A DNA stretch of 64,000 nt from positions 48,532 through 112,531 of the forward strand of contig JARIAR010000013.1 of the NCBI GenBank assembly GCA_029257805.1, written 5' to 3'. The DNA is from Blautia sp. (GTDB lineage Bacteria > Bacillota > Clostridia > Lachnospirales > Lachnospiraceae). Below the pieces are notes generated by a model. It was not told the origin of the DNA. It saw nothing but the letters and a program-made list of their open reading frames with translations, and ran no database searches. How positions within the stretch are numbered: position 1 is the stretch's first letter; every line of letters starts with the position of its first letter. Positions 9,001 through 16,911 of this stretch are shown piece after piece. Both the position numbers and the translations under genes were made by a program.

Positions 9001-9606
9001 ATGACGTATTTGTGGAGTGGAATGCTGATTACAGGAATTATATTTGGAATTTTAAATGGAAATATGGAGGCAGTTACAGAGGCTGTGCTTTCGTATTCAA
9101 AAGAAGCGGTTGCATTGTGTATTTCCATGGCAGGGATCACAGGAATGTGGACAGGAATGATGAAAATAGCAGAAGAATCCGGTCTGGTGAAACATCTTTC
9201 TGAAAAATTACGGCCATTTCTGAAATTTCTTTTTCCGGAAATCCCACAAGATTCCAAAGCTTCCGAGTACATTTCTTTTAATTTCCTTGCTAATTTTTTT
9301 GGATTAAGCTGGGCAAGCACTTCTTCAGGGCTTCTGGCAATGAAAGAGCTTGATCAGTTAAACAGAAAAGAATGCCTTCAAAAAGGAACAACAAAGAAAA
9401 GAGGGGTTAAGATTGCCAGCCCGGCTATGTGTACGTTTATAATATTAAATGTTTCTTCTTTGCAGCTGCTTCCCATGAATATGCTTGCTTATCGTACCCG
9501 ATATGGCAGTCCGGATCCTGCAGGAATCGTAGTTCCAGCCATTATGGCAACAGCAGTAAGCACAGGAGCTGCAGTATTGATCAGTCGATTTTTTAAAAAG
9601 TTTTAG
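9001..9606 (+). CDS. spmA: spore maturation protein A
   Basis: Polytopic membrane protein of 201 residues that, with SpmB, is needed for proper spore-core dehydration in Bacillus subtilis. The nucleoside-recognition (Gate) domain with several hydrophobic segments and the motif NFFGLSWASTSSG supports the call. The ATG at 9001 was preferred to an upstream ATG at 8953 because the protein then starts MTYLWSGMLITG like known SpmA, and 8953 lies in the glgP terminator. Its ribosome site is weak (ACAGGA). Unusually, spmB is not the next gene: a 138-residue gene lies between. Confidence 0.9.
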   Translation: MTYLWSGMLITGIIFGILNGNMEAVTEAVLSYSKEAVALCISMAGITGMWTGMMKIAEESGLVKHLSEKLRPFLKFLFPEIPQDSKASEYISFNFLANFFGLSWASTSSGLLAMKELDQLNRKECLQKGTTKKRGVKIASPAMCTFIILNVSSLQLLPMNMLAYRTRYGSPDPAGIVVPAIMATAVSTGAAVLISRFFKKF

Positions 9607-9622
9607 GAATCTCTTTTAAATG

Positions 9623-9652
9623 TTGGCAGATATGGGTAAAATTTGTTATAAT
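9623..9652 (+). promoter_or_regulatory. sigma-A-like promoter of the 138-aa gene
   Basis: TTGGCA, 18-base spacer, perfect TATAAT, ending 28 bases before the chosen ATG of the gene between spmA and spmB. Confidence 0.75.
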
Positions 9653-9680
9653 GAAAAAGAAAAAAGCTGGAGGAAATCGT

Positions 9681-10097
9681 ATGGATTGGCGGGATTACTG
9701 CATAGACGAAATAGCAAAACACAGATGTTTTGTTTCAGCAATGCACAAAAAAAGATTCATTGAAATGTTTGATATGGTTCAAGATGAACCTTTTTTTACA
9801 AAAGAAGTTTGTAAATGTTTATTCCTGGCGGCCTGGGAAAGAAAATATACAAATGAAATTGAGAGCGTACTGCAGGAGATGATTGATAAAAATGCAATTG
9901 ATACGGAAATTCTTATAAATCGTACGAGAAATAAAGTAATATCTCCAAATGAGGCAGAAATATATAAACTGGAGAGAGATTTTCTGGAAAATCCGGGAGA
10001 AACTCCGGATGAATCCTGTTTGATCAAGCTTTCTGCTGCATGGATCCCTCTTGGAGACTGTGCATTACAGGTAAGTGAGATTTTAGACCGAATGTAG
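9681..10097 (+). CDS. uncharacterised 138-residue protein between spmA and spmB
   Basis: Not recognised. The ATG at 9681 sits eight bases behind a good GGAGG; an in-frame ATG at 9651 overlaps the promoter -10 box and is rejected. The protein is soluble, with no signal peptide or membrane segment, and has a predicted mostly helical, charged sequence. It contains five cysteines (CIDE, HRCF, VCKC, ESCL and GDCA regions) without an obvious metal-site spacing. It has its own vegetative-type promoter, which suggests a role not limited to sporulation despite its position inside the spm pair. No function is proposed. Confidence 0.8.
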   Translation: MDWRDYCIDEIAKHRCFVSAMHKKRFIEMFDMVQDEPFFTKEVCKCLFLAAWERKYTNEIESVLQEMIDKNAIDTEILINRTRNKVISPNEAEIYKLERDFLENPGETPDESCLIKLSAAWIPLGDCALQVSEILDRM

Positions 10098-10126
10098 GAA
10101 TAACAGAATAACAGAAAACATAAGGT
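10098..10126 (+). promoter_or_regulatory. possible sigma-E-like promoter of spmB
   Basis: GAATAAC, 14-base spacer, CATAAGGT, starting at the stop codon of the preceding gene and about 28 bases before the spmB ATG. The match to the -10 consensus is only partial. Confidence 0.3.
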
Positions 10127-10193
10127 ATCATGAAGAAGCAGACAGGAGGCGTTATGAAGGCGCTTACATATTTGTCTCATTTCATGATACCTT
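10122..10193 (+). repeat. 13-bp inverted repeat enclosing the spmB ribosome site and start
   Basis: AAGGTATCATGAA at 10122-10134 is perfectly complementary to TTCATGATACCTT at 10181-10193, with a 46-base loop holding AGGAGG (10143-10148) and the ATG (10154). The right arm lies in the spmB coding sequence and is followed by a T run to 10198, so the RNA could act as a terminator-like or translation-affecting structure. Confidence 0.6.
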
Positions 10194-10681
10194 TTTTTAT
10201 TCTTTATATTGTAGGATACGGGATTGCATCACGTCGGAATATATATCATGATTTTTTAAAGGGGACAGAAGACGGGCTGTATATGGTTTTAAAACTTTGT
10301 CCCACTTTAATAGGGCTTATGACTGCAGTTGGGGTTTTACGGGCTTCCGGCTTTTTGGATTTTCTTGGAGATTTTTTGGGAAAGTTCACCGGAAGATTTG
10401 GGATGCCCTCAGAAGTTGTACCCCTGGCGGTTGTAAGACTTTTTTCTTCCAGCGGGGCGACAGGTCTCCTCTTGGATATTTTTAAAGAGTTTGGAACAGA
10501 TTCTGTTCAGGGGCTTCTGGGAAGTGTTTTGTTAAGTGCGACAGAGAGTGTTTTTTATTGTATGAGTGTATATTTTGGCTCTGTAAAAATAGAAAAAACA
10601 AGATATACACTTCCAGGGGCTCTTCTTGCTACTATGGCAGGAATTGTGGCTTCGGTAGTTATTGTAAGATTTTTGTTTTAG
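10154..10681 (+). CDS. spmB: spore maturation protein B
   Basis: Partner of SpmA in spore-core dehydration; 175 residues, polytopic membrane protein with a nucleoside-recognition (Gate) domain. Segments such as FSSSGATGLLLDIFKEFG and the hydrophobic C-terminus match SpmB. AGGAGG at 10143-10148 is five bases before ATG 10154; an upstream ATG at 10130 would place the ribosome site inside the gene. The start region lies in the loop of a 13-bp inverted repeat. The gene ends at a double hairpin terminator shared with the convergent acyltransferase gene. Confidence 0.9.
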   Translation: MKALTYLSHFMIPFFILYIVGYGIASRRNIYHDFLKGTEDGLYMVLKLCPTLIGLMTAVGVLRASGFLDFLGDFLGKFTGRFGMPSEVVPLAVVRLFSSSGATGLLLDIFKEFGTDSVQGLLGSVLLSATESVFYCMSVYFGSVKIEKTRYTLPGALLATMAGIVASVVIVRFLF

Positions 10682-10708
10682 GGAGTGTACTTTATAAAAA
10701 AGAAAAGC

Positions 10709-10775
10709 CAGCGGTGCAGCCGCTGACTTTGTTTACAGTCTGAATCAGGAACTATACAAGTTCCTGATTTTTTTT
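10709..10775 (+). terminator. double hairpin terminator after spmB
   Basis: A first hairpin CAGCGG / CCGCTG (10709-10725), then an 11-bp stem AATCAGGAACT / AGTTCCTGATT (10743-10769) and eight T. The second hairpin overlaps the last codons of the convergent acyltransferase gene. Confidence 0.85.
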
Positions 10776-11498
10776 CAGCATTTCTAAAATGATGTTTTGT
10801 GTGTAAGCTCCAAGATGTTTTGCTTCTTCTTTTGTTAATTCCTCCGGATAAATTGGTTTCCCGTATTCCAAAATAACATGGCAAGGTTTCATTTTTGGAA
10901 AGTGTGCCTCAAAAATTTCGGCTGTGTTATTCATAGCAATAGGAATAATGGGACATTTTGTTTTTGTGGCAATTTTAAAACTTCCCTCATGAAAAGGAAG
11001 CATATCCAGTTCACTTTCGGAAGTGTTTCTTGTTCCTTCCGGAAAAATACAGATAGAAATACCGGATTTGATTTTCTGGACAGCTTCCAGAATCGTTTTT
11101 AATCCTTGTTTTAAATCATTTCGATCCAAAAACAGACAATGGAGATTTCTCATCCAGTTAGAGAGAAGAGGATAACGCTCCATTTCTTTTTTTGCGATAT
11201 AGCCTGTTCGGATAGGACAGCGGCTATATGTAAGAAGAATGTCAAAATAACTTCTGTGGTTTCCGATATATAAAACAGGAGTATCTTTTGGCACATTTTC
11301 TTCTCCTATTACCGTAACTTTGACACCGGTGATCCAGAGAATAAAACGAAAAACAGATTGTATGATACGAAGGGAACTGATCTGTTTTGTCATAGGTGAA
11401 AATTTTCCGATGATCCATTCTGCTATTAAAATAGGAATGGAGAGAATAAGATATCCGATCACTGTGATACAGACTAAAATAAAGCGAATCATATACAT
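10752..11498 (-). CDS. plsC: 1-acyl-sn-glycerol-3-phosphate acyltransferase (PlsC type)
   Basis: Transfers an acyl chain to lysophosphatidic acid at the inner face of the membrane. With the start at 11498 the protein has 248 residues, one or two N-terminal membrane segments (about 4-28), the acyltransferase HX4D motif at H81-D86 (NHRSYFD) and FPEGTR at 152-157. The start is ambiguous: ATG 11498 and ATG 11492 share one ribosome site (AGGAAAGGG). A much longer frame back to 11699 crosses the promoter region and is not accepted. It is transcribed alone from a strong promoter that overlaps the divergent prcB-like promoter. Confidence 0.9.
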   Translation of the reverse strand: MYMIRFILVCITVIGYLILSIPILIAEWIIGKFSPMTKQISSLRIIQSVFRFILWITGVKVTVIGEENVPKDTPVLYIGNHRSYFDILLTYSRCPIRTGYIAKKEMERYPLLSNWMRNLHCLFLDRNDLKQGLKTILEAVQKIKSGISICIFPEGTRNTSESELDMLPFHEGSFKIATKTKCPIIPIAMNNTAEIFEAHFPKMKPCHVILEYGKPIYPEELTKEEAKHLGAYTQNIILEMLKKNQELV

Positions 11499-11538
11499 TA
11501 CCCTTTCCTGCAAAATTAAATTAAATGTCGTTTTTTTT

Positions 11539-11567
11539 ATTATACGTAATTTATGAAATAGTTGCAA
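11539..11567 (-). promoter_or_regulatory. sigma-A-like promoter of plsC
   Basis: Minus strand TTGCAA (11562-11567), 17-base spacer, perfect TATAAT (11539-11544). The self-complementary TTGCAA overlaps the proposed divergent sigma-E-like element. Confidence 0.75.
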
Positions 11568-11593
11568 TAAATCTTTTAAGGGATACATAGAAT
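11565..11593 (+). promoter_or_regulatory. possible sigma-E-like promoter of prcB-like gene and sipL
   Basis: CAATAAA, 14-base spacer, CATAGAAT, 30 bases before the lipoprotein gene. CATAGAAT is the best match to CATACAHT among the three candidates here. SipL is under sigma-E in Clostridioides difficile, which fits. Confidence 0.45.
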
Positions 11594-11622
11594 AAATATG
11601 AGGTAGCGGATAGAGGTGCACA

Positions 11623-12030
11623 ATGAGCAAAAAGATCCCCATGATGCTGTGGATCGTTGTTTTTTCCCTTGTATTAGGCGGATGCCAGCTAGTGCGCATA
11701 GAAGAGGGGCAGGTGGTACCTGTAAAATATACATTAGTGAAGAAAGAAGATATTCCGGCAGAAGCAATGGCATTAATCGAGGAGAAAAAAGAAAAGGAGT
11801 TTCAGATTACCTATCAGAATGGACAGGAACTATATCTGATAAAAGGATATGGGAGACAGATGAGCGGAGGATACAGTATTTGTGTAGAAGAACTCGGAAC
11901 TATAGGAGAAACCCTGAGGTTTCAGACAAAGCTTATTGGTCCGTCAGACGATGAACAGAAGGGAGAGCCTTCTTATCCATATATCGTAGTAAAGATCAGA
12001 TATCGTAATGAGCATGTGGAATTTCGGTGA
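11623..12030 (+). CDS. PrcB-like lipoprotein
   Basis: A 135-residue lipoprotein: hydrophobic signal peptide ending in the lipobox LGGC with C21 as the lipidated residue. The mature part resembles the PrcB C-terminal domain, a small beta domain first named from the Treponema protease complex: GYGRQMSGGYSI near the middle and YPYIVVKIRYR at the end. GAGGTG lies four bases before the ATG. It is followed after 32 bases by the sipL-like gene, so it may act in the spore envelope of the mother cell. Family call is moderate; the molecular role is unknown. Confidence 0.75.
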   Translation: MSKKIPMMLWIVVFSLVLGGCQLVRIEEGQVVPVKYTLVKKEDIPAEAMALIEEKKEKEFQITYQNGQELYLIKGYGRQMSGGYSICVEELGTIGETLRFQTKLIGPSDDEQKGEPSYPYIVVKIRYRNEHVEFR

Positions 12031-12062
12031 AAATGATTTTAAGCAGAAAAGGAGAATGAGCC

Positions 12063-13619
12063 GTGGAGTTAAAAAAAGAAAGCGTACAGATGCTTCGTGT
12101 AAAAAGCAGAGCAACAAGTCAGGTAACTTTTGATGTAGATTACAATGTGCCGGATGCAAAGCAGGATGTCGGGCGGATGATTCAAAACAAAGGTCAGATC
12201 TTAATGGATGAAGTACGCTTAAATGAGGGGCGTGCTTTTCTCCGGGGAACTTTAAAGGTAGATCTGCTCTATGTAGGAGAGGAAGAGGGAAATGTATACA
12301 GTATGGAAGCAAAGCTCCCCTTTGAGGAAACACTAAATCTGGAGGGGATTTCAGGGGGAGATAAAATGTGCCTGAAATGGGAAATAGAAGATTTAAGTCT
12401 TCATATTATTCATTCCAGAAAAATAAATATAAAATCAATTGTGACTTTTTATGCGGTGGTAGATGAGATATCCGGTGTCCGGCTGCCGGTAGATCTTCAG
12501 GATGAAAGTATTTCTGCAAAGAAAAAACAGGTTCGTCTTATGAGTCTTTGCGTACATAAAAAAGATACGCTTCGTGTAAAAGATGAAATTACGATCGCAT
12601 CAAATAAGCCGAATATTTCCGAAATTCTCTGGCACACAATAGAAGTAAGAGGATTGGATTTAAGAGCAGAAGAGAATCAGGTACGTGCAAAAGGGGAATT
12701 ATTTGTATTTGTCTTATATGCAGGAGATGAGGAAGGAAAACCACTTCAGTGGATGGAGTATTCTCTTCCATTTAGCGGGGAAGCAGAATGCAATGGGTGT
12801 ACCGAAGAAATGATTCCCAATATTGAAGTATCTGTGCTGCATCAGGGCATTGAAATTAAGCCGGATGCAGATGGGGAAGAGCGTATTTTTGTGGTAGACA
12901 TGGTTATGGAGCTGGATATGAAGCTTTATAGAGAGGAAGAGTATGAACTTCTTCTGGATGCATATACCCCATTAAAAGAATGTATTCTTCATGGCAAAAA
13001 AGAAAAGCTGGAAAGTCTTCTGGTACGTAATTGTTCAAAATGTCGGATAGGAGACAGAATCGAAGTGAAGGAAACACAGGGAAATATCCTTCAGATCTGT
13101 CATAGTCAGGGACATGTAAAAGTTGATAAAACAAAAATTGTGGAAAATGGCATTCAGGTAGAAGGAATTGTTCATATGAAGGTGCTTTACATTATCGGGA
13201 ATGACGACATGCCGTTTTATTCTATGGAAGCGATGATTCCTTTTACCCATATTGTAGAGGCCCGTGGGATTACAGAAGATTGTGTTTATTATTTGCAGAC
13301 AGATTTGGAACAGCTTTCTACCACTATGGCAGACAGCAATGAAATTGAGGTAAAGGCTGTGGTTAGTTTAAATGTTCTTGTTTTGCGCCAGCAGGAAGAA
13401 CAGATTATTGATAAAATTGAAGAAAGACCTCTTGATATAAAGAAAATTCAGAGTATGCCGGGAATCACGGTATATATAGTAAAACCGGGAGATACGATGT
13501 GGGATATAGCAAAACGATTTTACACAACAGTGGAGGAAATTAAAACCATGAATGAGCTGTCTGATGAAAAAGTAGAAAATGGTCAGCCGCTTCTTCTTGT
13601 AAAGAAAGTGGGCTGTTAA
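12063..13619 (+). CDS. sipL: SipL-like DUF3794/LysM spore coat morphogenesis protein
   Basis: A 518-residue protein with repeated DUF3794 (SPOCS) domains, roughly at 15-150, 165-300 and 325-455, and one C-terminal LysM domain (about 470-515; VKPGDTMWDIAKRF). The same architecture is seen in C. difficile SipL, which binds SpoIVA through its LysM domain to attach the coat to the forespore. No signal peptide, as expected for a mother-cell protein. The start is GTG 12063 with AGGAGA seven bases upstream. It follows the PrcB-like lipoprotein. Domain call is firm; orthology with SipL is inferred from architecture. Confidence 0.85.
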   Translation: MELKKESVQMLRVKSRATSQVTFDVDYNVPDAKQDVGRMIQNKGQILMDEVRLNEGRAFLRGTLKVDLLYVGEEEGNVYSMEAKLPFEETLNLEGISGGDKMCLKWEIEDLSLHIIHSRKINIKSIVTFYAVVDEISGVRLPVDLQDESISAKKKQVRLMSLCVHKKDTLRVKDEITIASNKPNISEILWHTIEVRGLDLRAEENQVRAKGELFVFVLYAGDEEGKPLQWMEYSLPFSGEAECNGCTEEMIPNIEVSVLHQGIEIKPDADGEERIFVVDMVMELDMKLYREEEYELLLDAYTPLKECILHGKKEKLESLLVRNCSKCRIGDRIEVKETQGNILQICHSQGHVKVDKTKIVENGIQVEGIVHMKVLYIIGNDDMPFYSMEAMIPFTHIVEARGITEDCVYYLQTDLEQLSTTMADSNEIEVKAVVSLNVLVLRQQEEQIIDKIEERPLDIKKIQSMPGITVYIVKPGDTMWDIAKRFYTTVEEIKTMNELSDEKVENGQPLLLVKKVGC

Positions 13620-13641
13620 ATAAAAAACATTCGATTTCTTG

Positions 13642-13670
13642 TTGAAAATAGGAAAAAAATCGTATAAAAT
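13642..13670 (+). promoter_or_regulatory. sigma-A-like promoter of ispE-gntR
   Basis: TTGAAA, 17-base spacer, TAAAAT, 50 bases before ispE. Confidence 0.55.
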
Positions 13671-13719
13671 ACAGATAATAAATACTGTATACAAAGTACA
13701 AAAGATACGGGAGGATGTT

Positions 13720-14601
13720 ATGAGATTACGGGCATTAGCAAAAATTAATCTTGGATTGGATATTCTGGGAAAAAGAGCGGATGGTTATCATGAAGTCCGG
13801 ATGATCATGCAGACCATTCAAATGTATGATGTGCTGGAGATTCGAAGGACAGAAAAACCGGGAATTACCCTTTCGGTAAATGTTCCTTTTGTTCCAACAG
13901 ACGAAAGGAATCTTGTGTACAAAGCGGCGCAGATGCTTATGGAGGAGTTTCAGATCCAGGAAGGTATTTCTATGAAACTAGATAAATTTATTCCTGTAGC
14001 AGCGGGAATGGCAGGAGGAAGTTCAGATGCAGCCGCAGCTTTTGTAGGTGTGAATCGTTTGTTTCATCTTGGATTAAGTGAAGAAGAACTTATGAAAAGG
14101 GCAGTAAAGGTAGGGGCGGATGTACCTTACTGTATTATGAGAGGAACTGCACTTGCAGAAGGAATCGGGGAGAAGCTTACCAGGATTTCGCCTATGCCTA
14201 AAAGCTATATTCTGATAGGAAAGCCGGGCGTAACAGTTTCGACAAAGATGGCATATGAGAATCTGAATTTGGAAGCGATTGAAGATCATCCGGATATTGA
14301 TGGTATGATAAGAGATATTCAAAATGAAGATCTATATGAAATGACAAAAAAAATGGGAAATGTATTTGAACCTGGAATTATTCGTGAATATCCGGTTATT
14401 GAGGAAATTAAAAACCTTATGGAGGAAAATGGGGCTCTGCGGGCAATGATGAGCGGAAGCGGCCCTACTGTATTTGGTATTTTTGACGACAAAGAGAAAT
14501 TGAAAAAAGCGACGGCAAAGCTAAAGGAAAGTAAACTGGCCAGAACGGTTTTTGCAACAGAGATTTTCAATCGGAATGGAGGATATACAAATGACAAGTG
14601 A
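13720..14601 (+). CDS. ispE: 4-diphosphocytidyl-2-C-methyl-D-erythritol kinase
   Basis: Phosphorylates CDP-methylerythritol in the MEP route to isoprenoids (GHMP kinase). The 293-residue protein begins MRLRALAKINLGLDILGKRA, with K8 near the substrate, the ATP loop PVAAGMAGGSSDAAAAF at 92-108, catalytic D134 in GADVP and the C-terminal MSGSGPTVFGIF. GGGAGG lies five bases before ATG 13720; a longer frame from 13639 includes the promoter and is rejected. The last 11 bases overlap the GntR gene, an arrangement that couples the two. Confidence 0.96.
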   Translation: MRLRALAKINLGLDILGKRADGYHEVRMIMQTIQMYDVLEIRRTEKPGITLSVNVPFVPTDERNLVYKAAQMLMEEFQIQEGISMKLDKFIPVAAGMAGGSSDAAAAFVGVNRLFHLGLSEEELMKRAVKVGADVPYCIMRGTALAEGIGEKLTRISPMPKSYILIGKPGVTVSTKMAYENLNLEAIEDHPDIDGMIRDIQNEDLYEMTKKMGNVFEPGIIREYPVIEEIKNLMEENGALRAMMSGSGPTVFGIFDDKEKLKKATAKLKESKLARTVFATEIFNRNGGYTNDK

Positions 14602-15301
14602 TTTTACTGTGCATATGAATGAATATCTGCCTCTTAGAGATGTAGTTTTTAATACTCTTAGACAGGCGATTTTAAAAGGCGAGCTAAAACCAGGAGAAAG
14701 ACTGATGGAAATTGCACTTGCGGAACGTCTTGGTGTCAGTCGTACACCAATCCGGGAAGCAATGCGGAAGCTGGAATTGGAAGGTCTTGTTGTAATGATT
14801 CCGCGCAGAGGGGCGCAGGTAGCAAATATTACGGAAAAAGATTTAAACGATGTTCTGGAAGTACGGATGGCATTGGAAAATGTGGCGATTGAAAAAGCCT
14901 GCAAGCTTATGTCGGAGGAAGAGATGGGAAGATTGTGGCTTGCAGCAAAGGAGTTTGAGCGGACAATGGCAGAGGGAAATCTGGTTCGTCTTGCAGAGGC
15001 AGATGTGGCTTTTCATGAGACTATTTACAAAGCATCTGATAATGTGCGTTTAAATCAGGTGCTGAATAATCTGCGGGAACAAATTTACCGGTATCGTGTA
15101 GAATATTTAAAAGAAGAGGAAACAAGAAACGTCCTTGTAAAAGAGCATGAAGAACTTACACGAGCCATTCGTAATCGTGATGTGGAACTGGCTCAGAAAA
15201 TTTCTTTCCAGCATATTGAAAATCAGAGAAAAGCCATTATTCAGTCAATTGAAGCAGAAGAAGCTGAGAAAGAGAAGGCGGAGCAGGAAAAGAAAAAATA
15301 A
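14591..15301 (+). CDS. GntR family regulator, FadR/FCD subfamily
   Basis: A 236-residue DNA-binding repressor or activator. The winged helix domain covers about 12-78 (GERLMEIALAERLGVSRTPI) and the FCD ligand domain about 85-215, with a metal-site pattern including D and several His (AFHETI, KEHEEL, FQHIENQ). The tail is highly charged (EAEEAEKEKAEQEKKK). GGAGG precedes ATG 14591 by seven bases. It starts inside the end of ispE. Its ligand is not predictable; FCD regulators usually bind carboxylates. Confidence 0.88.
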   Translation: MTSDFTVHMNEYLPLRDVVFNTLRQAILKGELKPGERLMEIALAERLGVSRTPIREAMRKLELEGLVVMIPRRGAQVANITEKDLNDVLEVRMALENVAIEKACKLMSEEEMGRLWLAAKEFERTMAEGNLVRLAEADVAFHETIYKASDNVRLNQVLNNLREQIYRYRVEYLKEEETRNVLVKEHEELTRAIRNRDVELAQKISFQHIENQRKAIIQSIEAEEAEKEKAEQEKKK

Positions 15302-15304
15302 TCA

Positions 15305-15334
15305 GGAATAAAAGTATCCATTTGGGAAATACTG
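15305..15334 (+). promoter_or_regulatory. possible sigma-G-like promoter of the gerA operon
   Basis: GGAATA, 17-base spacer, AATACTG. The spacing and sequence are nearly identical to the element at 18585-18614. Forespore sigma-G promoters in Bacillus have a -10 like CATACTA, and gerA-type operons are usually sigma-G dependent. Confidence 0.45.
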
Positions 15335-15393
15335 AAAGAGAAGTGAACTGACTGTATTTCGAAATAACGGAAGCAGGGAAAGGATGTGTTCTC

Positions 15394-16911
15394 TTGAGTG
15401 AATTTTCCAAATATTCCAAAGAAGAGAAAAAGGAAATTTCAGCTGTTTTATGGGAAAATGAGGAATATATTCGTGAGCGATGTGAAAATTGTGCGGATAT
15501 TTTAATTCGTCCTATGCGTTTAGGAGCAGAAAAGAAAGTGGATTGCCTCATGGTATATTTGGAGGTTACCGTTTCCAATATGATGCTCGATGATTCTGCC
15601 ATTGGAAAAATGGTAAATCATTTCTGGAACATCCAGCCGGAACAAATAGAAGATTTCATTAAATGTAACAGTCTTGGAATTGCAGATGTGAAAAAGCTTT
15701 CTGATATGGAGGAAGCTTTTTCTGCTATGTTGGCGGGAAATGCCATTTTTTTTATAGATGGTTACAATAAAGCAATGAAAATTTCCAGTAAAGGTTATCC
15801 CAATATGGGAGTTTCAGAAGTGGAAACAGAAAAAGTTCTTCGCGGTTCAAGGGAGGGATTCTCTGATTCTGTTAAAACAAATTCTGCACTTGTACGTAAG
15901 CGTATCCGGGATACCTGTTTAAAAGTGGAAGAAAAACAAATGGGTCTTCGATCGCATACGATGATACAAATGTTATATATAGAAGATTTGGTGCATGAAG
16001 AGCTTCTTGATGAAATGAAGCAGAGAATGGATGCTTTTGAAATTGACGGGATTTTAGACAGCGGAATGCTGGAACAGCTTACAGAAGATACCTGGTATTC
16101 TCCTTTTCCACAGTATCAGACAACGGAAAGACCGGATCGTGCTGCCCAGGAGCTTTTAAATGGGAAGATTGTGCTGTTGTGTGACAATTCTCCCACTGCA
16201 CTGATTTTTCCGGGGAACTTCAGCAGCTTTATGGAAAGCAGCGAAGACTGGTATAACCGGTTTGAAATGGCATCTTTTTTGAGAGTGCTGCGGTATTTTG
16301 CAATGGCCGCTTCTATGCTTCTTCCGGGATTTTATCTGGCGGTCATTCGATTTCATACACAGATCCTTCCTACAAATCTTATTCTTTCGTTTGCTCAGGC
16401 AAGGGAAGGGGTGCCTTTTTCAAGTGTAACAGAACTTTTCTTCCTGGAATTGTCTTTTGAATTAATACGGGAAGCAGGCGTTCGTATTCCCGGTGAACTG
16501 GGAAATGCGATTGGGATTGTTGGTGGTCTTATTATCGGACAGGCTGCAGTGGAGGCAAATCTTGTAAGTCCTATTGTGGTAATGATTGTAGCAATTACAG
16601 CATTGGGTTCTTTGGCAATACCAAATGAAGAATTTGCATCTGCTTTTCGGCTTTTAAAATATGGATTTTTATTTCTGGGAGGATATCTTGGAATTTATGG
16701 AATTGTTATTGGTCTTTATCTTACAGTGTCGCATCTGGCGGGACTTTTAAGTTATGGGATGCCATATCTTGTACCTTTTGTGGAAAAAGACCGGAAAAAA
16801 GATGTGGGAAATAAAATATTAAGAATCCCTTTTCGTAAAAGAAAAATGCGGCCTGTATACGCAAAAGTACAGGAAAGCCTGCGTTTGAAAAGGAGGGGAA
16901 AACAGTCATGA
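15394..16911 (+). CDS. gerA: spore germinant receptor A subunit
   Basis: GerAA-family subunit (505 residues) of a germinant receptor in the spore inner membrane. A large N-terminal cytoplasmic region (about 1-290) carries the FFIDGYNKAM and VRGSREGF-like segment (LRGSREGFSDSVKTN), followed by four to five membrane helices with the PTNLILSFAQAREGVPF motif and a basic C-terminal tail. The start is TTG 15394 with AAAGGATG upstream; no better ATG is in frame. The stop overlaps the next gene by 4 bases. The germinant is not predictable. Confidence 0.93.
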   Translation: MSEFSKYSKEEKKEISAVLWENEEYIRERCENCADILIRPMRLGAEKKVDCLMVYLEVTVSNMMLDDSAIGKMVNHFWNIQPEQIEDFIKCNSLGIADVKKLSDMEEAFSAMLAGNAIFFIDGYNKAMKISSKGYPNMGVSEVETEKVLRGSREGFSDSVKTNSALVRKRIRDTCLKVEEKQMGLRSHTMIQMLYIEDLVHEELLDEMKQRMDAFEIDGILDSGMLEQLTEDTWYSPFPQYQTTERPDRAAQELLNGKIVLLCDNSPTALIFPGNFSSFMESSEDWYNRFEMASFLRVLRYFAMAASMLLPGFYLAVIRFHTQILPTNLILSFAQAREGVPFSSVTELFFLELSFELIREAGVRIPGELGNAIGIVGGLIIGQAAVEANLVSPIVVMIVAITALGSLAIPNEEFASAFRLLKYGFLFLGGYLGIYGIVIGLYLTVSHLAGLLSYGMPYLVPFVEKDRKKDVGNKILRIPFRKRKMRPVYAKVQESLRLKRRGKQS

